43,506 nt of DNA from Porphyromonadaceae bacterium UBA7042 (GTDB lineage: Bacteria > Bacteroidota > Bacteroidia > Bacteroidales > Muribaculaceae), in contig DLAR01000077.1 in the NCBI GenBank assembly GCA_002494015.1, forward strand, positions 1 through 43,506. Direction: 5' to 3'. Every line of letters begins with the position of its first letter. Positions within the stretch are counted from its first letter, which is position 1. The notes beneath the pieces are model-generated. The model was given only the letters and a program-made list of their open reading frames with translations, searched no databases and was not told the DNA's origin. Of this stretch, positions 15,024-22,040 are shown in pieces. A program made the position numbers and the translations under genes.

Positions 15024-16427
15024 ATGAACAACACAAAATTCTTCAACAGCCTTTTTTCTTCGGAAAACATCGTGAAAATTATCCTCGTGATTATCGCTTT
15101 TCTGCTTTGGTCGCTCAGCGCCGAGGCTATTGACTGCCTTTCGACGGCATCTCTTGCAGTGGCCGGATTAGTGACAACCGATAATGGCGTTCACCTTTCG
15201 GGGTCGCCGCTGACCACGTCTGATACCGAGTCGGTCTCCCCGTCGTTGCTCCGCAGCGAGATTGACAGCCGCATCGCCAAAATCCGTCCTTCGGCCACGC
15301 CGCTCGACCAGATTTCACGCGTGGGAGGTTCCCGGAAAGCCGGTTCGATGAAAGTGGAATACTATTCGGTCGACATAAAACCCGGCGAAAGCACGGTTAC
15401 ATCCGTGGTGAAGCAGCATACCTATGAGGAAGACTCTCCCCTTATGGTTCCCGTGCAGAATATCAATGTTTTCGCTCCCACCGAGACGGTTCTGTTCCCC
15501 TCGGTAATGGTGACCGATGAAAACGGGATGGAGGTGCCTCTCGTGTGCTACGTCGATGCTGTCAACAACAGGTTGCAGCTCATTCCGGCCAACGTTGCTG
15601 CTGTCAATGGCAATATTGTTGTGCCCGAGATTCCTTCCGGCGCCCTTGTCGTGCGCATGGGACGCGCTGCGGGCGAGCTTGACGTGCAGACCTCCCAGTA
15701 TAACGCCCTTCCTCGCAAAAACTTCAACTATTGTCAGATTTTCAAGACTCAGGTCGAGCAGTCGACACTTCAGAAAATCGCCGACAAAGAGGTGGGATGG
15801 ACATTTTCCGATCAGGAGGAAGTCGCTATAATCGACATGAGACTGTGCATGGAAAAGAATTTCCTCTTTGGTGCCCGCTCACGCGCAAAGTCGGTCGAAA
15901 AGAACGAGGATGTGTGGCTCACCGGCGGCATCTGGACTCAGGCAGGAAAGGACTTTGTCTATGATGCCGAAACATTCGACAACTCCGCACTCATCGGCCT
16001 GATGCGTGAGGCTTTTACCAAGAATGCCGGTTCTACCCGCAAGATTCTTATCGGTGGCTCGGGACTCATTACTACACTGAACAACCTGAGCTTTGACCGT
16101 GTCGTCAAAGCATCGGAGAAAGAAACTGTCTGGGGTGTCGACTTCCACATAATGACATCGAAATTCGGAACCCTCTATGTGGTGCACTCCGAGGTATTTG
16201 ACCTCTGCGGCCGCCCCGACGACGGTATCATTGTCGATCCCGAGTATATCACCAAGTATACCCATATCCCCTTCTCGGCCGAGCGTCTGAGTCTCAAGTC
16301 GAGCGGTGTGCGCAATTCCGAGGCGGTGGTAATGACCGAGGCTTCATGTCTTGTTCTCCGCTACCCTGACGCCCACATGCGCGTTACCAAAAAATCATCG
16401 TCCCCGGCAGAGACGGTAACTGAATAA
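15024..16427 (+). CDS. Phage major-capsid-like protein (SU10/DUF5309 type)
   Basis: A 467-residue protein. From about residue 75 it follows the pattern I know from SU10/DUF5309 (HK97-fold) major capsid proteins: RIAKIRPSATPLDQISR, the KVEYYSVD strand, a Val-rich beta region, FNYCQIFKTQVEQST near 234-248, the long helix DMRLCMEKNFLFGARSRA (271-288), the GGIWTQAG turn, a central LIGGSGLITTLNN (342-354), and a C-terminal VDPEYITKY and YPDAHMRV block. Unusually, residues 16-35 form a hydrophobic segment ending in a signal-peptidase-like SAEA. There is no portal, terminase, protease or tail gene: neighbours are the channel and recA. It could be a domesticated capsid or encapsulin-like shell, or a prophage relic. 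The family call is by pattern memory. Confidence 0.65.
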   Translation: MNNTKFFNSLFSSENIVKIILVIIAFLLWSLSAEAIDCLSTASLAVAGLVTTDNGVHLSGSPLTTSDTESVSPSLLRSEIDSRIAKIRPSATPLDQISRVGGSRKAGSMKVEYYSVDIKPGESTVTSVVKQHTYEEDSPLMVPVQNINVFAPTETVLFPSVMVTDENGMEVPLVCYVDAVNNRLQLIPANVAAVNGNIVVPEIPSGALVVRMGRAAGELDVQTSQYNALPRKNFNYCQIFKTQVEQSTLQKIADKEVGWTFSDQEEVAIIDMRLCMEKNFLFGARSRAKSVEKNEDVWLTGGIWTQAGKDFVYDAETFDNSALIGLMREAFTKNAGSTRKILIGGSGLITTLNNLSFDRVVKASEKETVWGVDFHIMTSKFGTLYVVHSEVFDLCGRPDDGIIVDPEYITKYTHIPFSAERLSLKSSGVRNSEAVVMTEASCLVLRYPDAHMRVTKKSSSPAETVTE

Positions 16428-16439
16428 TTATCCTCTGAT

Positions 16440-16478
16440 AGCGAAAGGCGGCAAAGAAAAACCTTGCCGCCTTTCGCT
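16440..16478. terminator. Hairpin between the capsid-like gene and recA
   Basis: A perfect 15-bp stem (16440-16454 with 16464-16478) between the convergent capsid-like and recA genes. Neither strand has a good T run, so this is a probable bidirectional terminator without certainty. Bases 16518-16538, overlapping the recA stop, show a weak period-7 pattern. Confidence 0.6.
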
Positions 16479-16535
16479 GTATTATCTGAAAAAGGGAAAG
16501 ATAAACGATGCTGTCGTCACCCTTCACTTTTCGCC

Positions 16536-17750
16536 TTATTCAATATCTTCCTCGATTGAGAAATCATCGGGAAGGTCTGCGTCAAATTCCGAGTCGTCAA
16601 TATCCTCATCGTCGACGTTTTCGACATTATCCCCTTCGGCATCCTTGGACGCGTCGGCATTCTTGGCTGCCTTCTTGGAAGCGGCGGCTTTTTTCTTCTT
16701 GCCCCCGTTGGCTGCGTCGTCTTTGAGCGCGGCCATGATTTTTGCTTCGAGTTCCTCGGCGAGTTCGGGGTTGTCGGCAAGCATCCGCTTGGCTGCGTCG
16801 CGGCCTTGGGCAATCTTGGTGCCGTTGTAGCTGAACCACGAGCCGCTCTTGTTGATGATGCCCAGTTCGACACCGAGGTCGATGATTTCGCCGGTGCGTG
16901 ACACACCTTCGCCAAACATGATGTCAAATTCCGCGCGTTTGAACGGAGGCGCTACCTTGTTCTTGACGACGCGCACCTTGGTCAGTCGTCCAAGCACCTC
17001 CTCGCCGTCCTTGATCTGGGTGCTGGGGCGGATGTCGATACGCACCGAGGCGTAAAATTTCAGCGCGTTGCCGCCCGTGGTTGTCTCTGACGGGCCAAAC
17101 ATCGAGCCGCCGATTTTTTCACGCAGCTGGTTGATGAAGATGCAGCAGGTATTGGTGCGCGAGATAGCTCCGGTCAGCTTGCGCATTGCCTGCGACATGA
17201 GGCGTGCCTGAAGGCCGACGTTCTTGTCGCCCATCACGCCGTCGATTTCGCTCTTGGGGGTCAGCGCGGCAACCGAGTCGATGACGAGGATGTCGATGGC
17301 CGACGAGCGGATTAGCTGCTCGGCGATTTCGAGCGCCTGTTCGCCGTTGTCGGGCTGCGCCATGAGCAGGTTGTTGACATCAACGCCTAACTTTTCGGCA
17401 TAGAAACGGTCAAACGCGTGCTCGGCATCGATAATTGCGGCGATGCCTCCTGCTTTCTGAGCCTCGGCGATGGCGTGGATGGCAAGAGTGGTTTTACCCG
17501 ACGATTCCGGCCCGAAAATCTCGATGACACGTCCGCGGGGAAAACCGCCCACCCCGAGCGCGAAGTTAAGACCTATCGAGCCGGTGGGGATAACTTCCAC
17601 ATCCTCCACTACCTCGTCACCGAGTTTCATGATTGCGCCTCGGCCGAAGTTTTTCTCAATCTGTCCCATAGCCTGCGCGAGGGCGTTGAGCTTTGATTTG
17701 GCGGGATCCAGTTCCTTGTCCTTCTTCCCGGCCGGTTTCTTCTTTTCCAT
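16536..17750 (-). CDS. recA: Recombinase RecA with extended C-terminal tail
   Basis: A 404-residue DNA recombinase that catalyses strand exchange and stimulates self-cleavage of SOS repressors. Walker A GPESSGKTT is at residues 80-88; Walker B (ILVIDSVAAL), loop L1 (MGDKNVGLQARLMSQ) and loop L2 (FINQLREKIGGSMFGPSETT) are intact. The core ends near residue 345. Beyond it is a tail of about 55 residues, first Lys/Ala-rich (KKKKAAASKKAAK), then strongly acidic (ENVDDEDIDDSEFDADLPDD). RecA usually ends in a shorter acidic tail that moderates DNA binding, so this one is long. Its promoter carries a perfect inverted repeat. Confidence 0.98.
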   Translation of the reverse strand: MEKKKPAGKKDKELDPAKSKLNALAQAMGQIEKNFGRGAIMKLGDEVVEDVEVIPTGSIGLNFALGVGGFPRGRVIEIFGPESSGKTTLAIHAIAEAQKAGGIAAIIDAEHAFDRFYAEKLGVDVNNLLMAQPDNGEQALEIAEQLIRSSAIDILVIDSVAALTPKSEIDGVMGDKNVGLQARLMSQAMRKLTGAISRTNTCCIFINQLREKIGGSMFGPSETTTGGNALKFYASVRIDIRPSTQIKDGEEVLGRLTKVRVVKNKVAPPFKRAEFDIMFGEGVSRTGEIIDLGVELGIINKSGSWFSYNGTKIAQGRDAAKRMLADNPELAEELEAKIMAALKDDAANGGKKKKAAASKKAAKNADASKDAEGDNVENVDDEDIDDSEFDADLPDDFSIEEDIE

Positions 17751-17798
17751 ATCAGGTATTTATGTTGTTATTTTCTTATTATATTATCAATTATAACG

Positions 17799-17806
17799 CA
17801 AAGTTA
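17799..17806 (-). promoter_or_regulatory. recA -7 promoter element
   Basis: On the minus strand TAACTTTG matches TAnnTTTG and lies 48 bases before the recA ATG. A TTG at 17826-17824 is 17 bases upstream, a slightly short spacing. Confidence 0.55.
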
Positions 17807-17815
17807 GCGACGGTA

Positions 17816-17836
17816 GTGTGCAACAATCTTGCACAC
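17816..17836. promoter_or_regulatory. Inverted repeat over the recA -33 region, candidate operator
   Basis: GTGTGCAA-CAATC-TTGCACAC is a perfect 8-bp inverted repeat with a five-base spacer, sitting where RNA polymerase would contact -33. That position is typical for a repressor site, and recA is the usual target of a LexA-like repressor. The repressor identity is not shown by the sequence. Confidence 0.5.
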
Positions 17837-17906
17837 CGTGACAAAAAACGGTTAAAACCCTCCGTCCCCCTGTTGCGTTATTCTGTCGTGAATTTATTCC
17901 ACACTT

Positions 17907-17936
17907 GCTGCGGGCGCGATATATCACGCCCGCAGC
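17907..17936. repeat. Long palindrome upstream of recA
   Basis: GCTGCGGGCG and CGCCCGCAGC (10 bp, perfect) enclose GATATATC, itself palindromic; the one mismatch becomes a G-U pair on the minus strand. No T run follows on either strand. It lies in the 493-base recA-phoH gap (17751-18243). Apart from this, the recA promoter and the hairpins nearer phoH, I see nothing assignable in that gap. Confidence 0.55.
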
Positions 17937-18127
17937 GAAAATGCATATTCATACATTCGCAACCGCTAAGTTAGCCATTTTCAGGGAGATTGACAAAAAA
18001 TCGCCGAAAAAGATAAAAATTTCCTGCCCCTTGTGAACCATTCCTGCCGCCGCGCGTTTTATTAGTACATAGCAAAATTACTTTTTCCATTGCAAGAAAT
18101 GTGATAATGATTGGTTTATTATCTAAG

Positions 18128-18156
18128 CGAGAAGACGTTGTGACAACATCTTCTCG
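18128..18156 (+). terminator. Hairpin between recA and phoH
   Basis: CGAGAAGACGTTG (18128-18140) pairs with CAACATCTTCTCG (18144-18156) with one mismatch and a three-base loop, followed by TTTGGCGTTTT on the plus strand. It could terminate a plus-strand RNA, but no promoter was found for one; on the minus strand it may end phoH transcription. Confidence 0.4.
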
Positions 18157-18170
18157 TTTGGCGTTTTATA

Positions 18171-18203
18171 GAATCCTCTGTCCTCAGGCAGGACAGAGGA
18201 TTC
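18171..18203. repeat. Perfect 14-bp hairpin
   Basis: GAATCCTCTGTCCT (18171-18184), loop CAGGC, AGGACAGAGGATTC (18190-18203). A strong DNA palindrome in the non-coding gap after phoH, 19 bases from a paired TCGCGA element. It has no T run. Confidence 0.7.
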
Positions 18204-18221
18204 CTCTGGGTTTGTTTAAAC

Positions 18222-18239
18222 ATCGCGATTTATCGCGAT
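18222..18239. repeat. Paired TCGCGA palindrome element, copy 2
   Basis: ATCGCGATTTATCGCGAT, identical to the copy at 23697-23714, preceded by GTTTGTTTAAAC. It lies directly beyond the phoH stop codon. Confidence 0.7.
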
Positions 18240-18243
18240 AAAT

Positions 18244-19215
18244 CTAAAAATCTTCACCTTTCACTCTTTTCTCCTCATTCTCCTTGTCAAACCGCTCATA
18301 AGCCTCCACGATTCTTTGGACAAGCGCGTGGCGCACGATGTCCTTTTTACCGAATTCAACACGCCCGATTCCCGGCACATCCTTCAGCACCCTCAGTGCC
18401 TGCATCAGACCCGATGTCGTCGAGCGGGGAAGATCAATCTGTGTAGCATCGCCCGTGATTATCATCTTGGCGTTCATGCCCAGTCGGGTCAGGAACATCT
18501 TGATCTGGTGAACGGTGGTGTTCTGCGCCTCGTCGAGCACGATGACTGCGTCGTTGAGAGTGCGTCCGCGCATAAATGCCAGCGGTGCGATCTGAATGAC
18601 ATTCGTCTCCATGTATTCCTTGAGCTTGACTGCGGGAATCATGTCTTCAAGCGCGTCATAAAGCGGCTGTAGATACGGGTCGATTTTGTCTTTCATGTCC
18701 CCCGGGAGGAAACCGAGCTTTTCACCCGCTTCAACCGCCGGGCGCGACAGTATGATTTTGCGCGCCTCGCGGTTTTTCAACGCCTTGACGGCAAGCGCGA
18801 TGGCTATGTATGTCTTACCCGTGCCGGCAGGGCCGAGGGCAAATGTCAGGTCATTGTCGTGGAATGCCTCGACAAGTTTTACCTGATTCTCTGTGCGCCC
18901 GGTGATAGGTTTGCCGTTGATGCCATAGATGATGACATCGTCATGTTTCGGTTTGGCCGGTTCTTTCCCTTTGATTATGTCAAGGATGACCTCCTCGTTG
19001 AGCGAGTTGTATTTCACGCAATATTCCTCCAGCTCCTTGATGCGTTTCTCAAATTCGGCCGTCTCCTTTTCGTCGCCGATAACCTTGATGACACTTCCGC
19101 GAGCCGCCATCCGCAACTTGGGAAACAGGTTGCGGATGAGTTGCATATTGCTGTTGTTTACTCCGTAAAACGACACCGGGTCAACGCTGTCGATGATTAC
19201 AATCCTTTCAATCAT
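18244..19215 (-). CDS. phoH: PhoH-family ATPase
   Basis: A 323-residue cytoplasmic P-loop ATPase of the PhoH/PhoL family, linked in other bacteria to RNA metabolism and ribosome maturation. An N-terminal KH-like region precedes Walker A GPAGTGKT at residues 128-135 and Walker B VIVLDEAQN. Length is normal. It is the last gene of a minus-strand run starting at 23581. The final codons (KRVKGEDF) are encoded by a GTGAAAG-type heptad pattern (18252-18272) like the intergenic arrays, suggesting that the tail was reshaped by repeat sequence. A short heptad array separates it from the upstream SDR gene. Confidence 0.92.
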   Translation of the reverse strand: MIERIVIIDSVDPVSFYGVNNSNMQLIRNLFPKLRMAARGSVIKVIGDEKETAEFEKRIKELEEYCVKYNSLNEEVILDIIKGKEPAKPKHDDVIIYGINGKPITGRTENQVKLVEAFHDNDLTFALGPAGTGKTYIAIALAVKALKNREARKIILSRPAVEAGEKLGFLPGDMKDKIDPYLQPLYDALEDMIPAVKLKEYMETNVIQIAPLAFMRGRTLNDAVIVLDEAQNTTVHQIKMFLTRLGMNAKMIITGDATQIDLPRSTTSGLMQALRVLKDVPGIGRVEFGKKDIVRHALVQRIVEAYERFDKENEEKRVKGEDF

Positions 19216-19243
19216 TAAGAAATATTAAGTATTAAACCTTAAA
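19216..19243. repeat. Heptanucleotide array between the SDR and phoH genes
   Basis: TAAGAAA, TATTAAG, TATTAAA, CCTTAAA in register. It fills the gap between phoH and the upstream SDR gene and includes the SDR stop codon. Confidence 0.55.
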
Positions 19244-20003
19244 CTGTCTTTTCCTTGGAAAGCTCCACATCCATATTGACCCACCACGAGCGCGGGATGA
19301 GCTGCCACACGGCGCAGATAGCTTTCCATCGCCAGTCGATGGTGGCGACGCGCTTGCCTTTCAGAATCGCTGCCTCAATCATCGGCGCCACATAGTCGAC
19401 CGACATCGTGAGCGGATACACGCGCTTGGGATTAAGCAACGGCGTGTCGACCCATCCCGGACGGATTTCGGTAAATTTCACCCCGGCCTCCTGTCGGCGC
19501 GACAGTTGTTCGAGTGCTTCGAGATAGGTGCGCTGGAAACGTTTCGACGCGCTGTAGCTTGCCATCTGGGCGATGCCCCGTGTCGATGCTACCGACGTTA
19601 CTGCCGCGATGCGTCCGCCGGTCTCGCCGGTAGCGCGTTCAAGGTCGCGGAAATAGCGGTAGGCTGCACTGACGATACGGGTGAACCCCACTACGTCGAC
19701 CTCGACAGTGTGGATTTCTTTCCCGAGGTCCAGTGACTCGTTTTCATATCCCACCCCGCTGTTGAACAGCAGCACATCCATGCCGCCCATCTTACCGACG
19801 AGGACAAACATTTTCTTGACCGCGTCTTTCGATGTGACATCAATTGACTCGGTCACTATATTGTCGGGAAATGCAGTTGCAAGTTCTTTGAGCGCGGCGG
19901 TATTGCGTCCCGCAGCTCCGACGGTCCACCCCATCCGGGCGAAATCTTCGGCCACGCGACGGCCCATGCCCGACGTGGCTCCCATAATCAGTATCCTTTT
20001 CAT
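19239..20003 (-). CDS. Short-chain dehydrogenase/reductase
   Basis: A 254-residue NAD(P)-dependent SDR. The cofactor motif is GATSGMG at residues 8-14, the NSG motif is at 81-83, and the active-site Ser137, Tyr150 and Lys154 (YSASK) are in place. The hydrophobic C-terminal part (AICAVWQLIPRSWW) may be membrane-associated. The substrate is unknown. Heptad arrays flank it on both sides inside the minus-strand gene run. Confidence 0.85.
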   Translation of the reverse strand: MKRILIMGATSGMGRRVAEDFARMGWTVGAAGRNTAALKELATAFPDNIVTESIDVTSKDAVKKMFVLVGKMGGMDVLLFNSGVGYENESLDLGKEIHTVEVDVVGFTRIVSAAYRYFRDLERATGETGGRIAAVTSVASTRGIAQMASYSASKRFQRTYLEALEQLSRRQEAGVKFTEIRPGWVDTPLLNPKRVYPLTMSVDYVAPMIEAAILKGKRVATIDWRWKAICAVWQLIPRSWWVNMDVELSKEKTV

Positions 20004-20015
20004 TTGTTCAGTTGT

Positions 20016-20042
20016 TTAAACATTAAACCTAAACCTTAAACC
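20016..20042. repeat. Heptanucleotide array upstream of the SDR gene
   Basis: TTAAACA, TTAAACC, TAAACC (one base short), TTAAACC, between the DUF6048-like stop and the SDR start. Confidence 0.6.
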
Positions 20043-20047
20043 AAGAT

Positions 20048-20929
20048 TCAGGTATCTGAAATATCAACCTCGGGAACCGCAGGTTTGTTTAACGGGAGTG
20101 TGTACATTATTGAAAAACTTCCGGTTATCGCGCCGTTGCGCTTGCCGTAACCGGGTATATACATCGATTTGCCGAACGGTGTGTCGCTCTCATGGAGTAT
20201 CGAGTGGTAGCGCAAGGCCCACCCGAGTGACCACGGCCCACCGATTTTAACCTTGATTCCGGCGACCAGCTCGAAATAGCCGGCCGAGCTGCGCTTGCCC
20301 GGGTCGATGGTGATGTGGGAGACATCGTCCCAGTACTGGTCGGTCACGGTAACGTTCTCCACTTTCCATTTGAACGATGTAAAACCGTATCTTATACCCG
20401 CATAGACCTGATAGTCAGGAGTCGAGTTGTAGAGGAAATTGTAGTTCATGCCTATTTTGAAATAGGGGGCCGCGCCCGACTTGAACGTGTAGTTGTTGCC
20501 GCTCGGAGTGTCGTCAATCATTCCGATACCGGCTTCAAACACCGGCTTGTAGCGGTTGTGGAGGCTCAACTCGGCCCACACATCCCCCAGTCCGTATTTT
20601 TGGCCGAAAAGCCTCATCGCCGGATCCCAGATATTGACCCCGACCGTGACGGCATCCATCAGCGGGTAAATCATCTTGGTCATCGGAATCATTGCCGTCG
20701 TGTCGACAAATTCCTTGCCGGTCACAGTGTCGACGAGGATGATATTGCCGTTGGCATCATGCTTTTCGGCCAGCCGGGAGCGGTCAATCTCTGTCTTTTC
20801 GGTATTCTGCACGCCGCCGCCCGACGGGGTCACGGGGGTGACGCGCCGCTGGGCCGAAACGGTCATTGCCGTCAGCAGCAACAGCAGCACAGCCGCCACG
20901 GGACTGAGCATTTTTGCTATTCTGCTCAT
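20048..20929 (-). CDS. Outer-membrane beta-barrel-like protein (DUF6048)
   Basis: A 293-residue exported protein: signal peptide MLSPVAAVLLLLLTAMTVSAQ, a short low-complexity linker, then alternating beta strands ending in FSIMYTLPL, typical of a small outer-membrane barrel. It resembles the Bacteroidota DUF6048 family, usually found next to a DUF6452 lipoprotein as here. Its start overlaps the stop of that gene by four bases (ATGA), so the two are translated together. Function unknown. The family name is from memory and not checked. Confidence 0.65.
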   Translation of the reverse strand: MSRIAKMLSPVAAVLLLLLTAMTVSAQRRVTPVTPSGGGVQNTEKTEIDRSRLAEKHDANGNIILVDTVTGKEFVDTTAMIPMTKMIYPLMDAVTVGVNIWDPAMRLFGQKYGLGDVWAELSLHNRYKPVFEAGIGMIDDTPSGNNYTFKSGAAPYFKIGMNYNFLYNSTPDYQVYAGIRYGFTSFKWKVENVTVTDQYWDDVSHITIDPGKRSSAGYFELVAGIKVKIGGPWSLGWALRYHSILHESDTPFGKSMYIPGYGKRNGAITGSFSIMYTLPLNKPAVPEVDISDT

Positions 20930-21447
20930 GGCGCAACCTCCTCTCCCGGCTTCTCAGGGTCGGCCGTGCGGAAATAGATGTGGATGCGTTCCAGCTCGGC
21001 ATTGGTTATCAGCGAGTCGACTATTCCCACCGAGTCAATCAAGTGCCGCGTATAATCGAGGCGCGTTATCGTGTAACGGTACATCGCCCCGCATTCTTCC
21101 GACGCAAAATAGGGCTGCGACGTGTAGTGAAACCGCAGCGTGTCTATAAGCTCGGGATAGTCGAGTGCCTTGCTCATGTAGCGGATATAGTAGGCGGTCT
21201 CGTCTTGTTGTGACCTGAACGGCAGATATACCTGTGACAACCGCGAGTCAGGACCGTAAAACAACGAATCGCGCCCCACGCCGCCGATACCGATCGAGTC
21301 CACCGTGATAGCCGTCTTGGTCGACATCGAGTAGAATCCGGCAAGCGGGAGTGAGTTCTGATTGTCGGTACAGCCGGTCGTGTTGCACCCGGTGAAAGCT
21401 GTTGCCACCACTGCCGACGCAAAAACGGCCTCTAATATTTTCCCCAT
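20926..21447 (-). CDS. Lipoprotein (DUF6452-like)
   Basis: A 173-residue predicted lipoprotein with lipobox TAFTGC (lipid-modified Cys near residue 21) followed by a beta-rich domain with several Cys residues. It matches what I recall of DUF6452, the usual partner of DUF6048. It overlaps the nitroreductase gene by 16 bases upstream and the DUF6048-like gene by four downstream. It is probably an outer-membrane lipoprotein acting with that barrel (inference). Confidence 0.65.
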   Translation of the reverse strand: MGKILEAVFASAVVATAFTGCNTTGCTDNQNSLPLAGFYSMSTKTAITVDSIGIGGVGRDSLFYGPDSRLSQVYLPFRSQQDETAYYIRYMSKALDYPELIDTLRFHYTSQPYFASEECGAMYRYTITRLDYTRHLIDSVGIVDSLITNAELERIHIYFRTADPEKPGEEVAP

Positions 21448-21971
21448 TTCAGAATTTCGTCAATAGGCTTGCGCTTTTTGGCCGGCACAACCGAGCCGGG
21501 CGCGGGATACCCCATCGGGATTATGGCGACAGGCTCGACCCCTTCGGGGAGGGCGAATGCGCGGATGATGACCTCGGGGTCAAAGTTGCACACCCAGCAT
21601 GTCCCCAGTCCAAGTGAGGCGGCCGAGAGGCACAGATGCTCCACGGCTATTGAAACATCCACGTCAGTGTGGTCTTTCCCGTCATGCTGACGGTGCCATG
21701 CCTCCTCGTGAATGCCACAGGCAATGATGTAGACAGGCGCGCTCTTGATCCAGTCACGCGAATAGCTGTCGACGACCGCTTGGCGCAGCTCCTCGCTGTC
21801 GGCAACGAGAAACTTCCACGGCTGGCGGTTGCAGGCCGACGGGGCGAGACGAGCACCGTCGATAACGGCGAGAATCATCTCCTGCGACACGGGCGCGTCG
21901 CTATAATCGCGACACGAATACCGAGTCTCGGCAAGATTGTAAAATTCAGGATATGCGTTGTTCTTGTTCAT
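21432..21971 (-). CDS. Nitroreductase-family flavoprotein
   Basis: A 179-residue FMN-dependent oxidoreductase of the nitroreductase superfamily. FMN-binding features are RYSCRDY near the N-terminus and APSACNRQPWKFLV around residues 46-59; the C-terminal part has SLGLGTCWVCNF and IIPMGYPAPG. It is of the short form common in anaerobes; the natural substrate is unknown. It overlaps the next gene and is separated from the glycosyltransferase gene by a heptad-repeat spacer. Confidence 0.88.
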   Translation of the reverse strand: MNKNNAYPEFYNLAETRYSCRDYSDAPVSQEMILAVIDGARLAPSACNRQPWKFLVADSEELRQAVVDSYSRDWIKSAPVYIIACGIHEEAWHRQHDGKDHTDVDVSIAVEHLCLSAASLGLGTCWVCNFDPEVIIRAFALPEGVEPVAIIPMGYPAPGSVVPAKKRKPIDEILKWGKY

Positions 21972-22009
21972 AATGCTATTTTAGGAGGGAACGGTGAAAT
22001 ATCTATTGT

Positions 22010-22037
22010 CTTCACTTTTCACCCTTCGCCTTTCACT
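22010..22037. repeat. Heptanucleotide array after the glycosyltransferase gene
   Basis: CTTCACT, TTTCACC, CTTCGCC, TTTCACT in register, ending three bases from the glycosyltransferase stop. The unit type is the reverse complement of the GTGAAAG array after the ABC transporter gene. Confidence 0.65.
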
Positions 22038-22040
22038 GTT

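Noticed and set aside
14352..16478. A complete prophage around the capsid-like gene
   Set aside because: Housekeeping-type genes lie directly on both sides; no integrase, terminase, portal, tail or lysis genes and no att repeats were found.
17907..17936. The GC-rich palindrome upstream of recA as a terminator
   Set aside because: No T run on either strand and no gene ending there; kept only as a palindrome.
18107..18241. A 44-codon plus-strand ORF between recA and phoH
   Set aside because: It runs through two perfect hairpins and the TCGCGA repeat, has no TAnnTTTG promoter, and its last codons are the repeat itself. It looks like chance.
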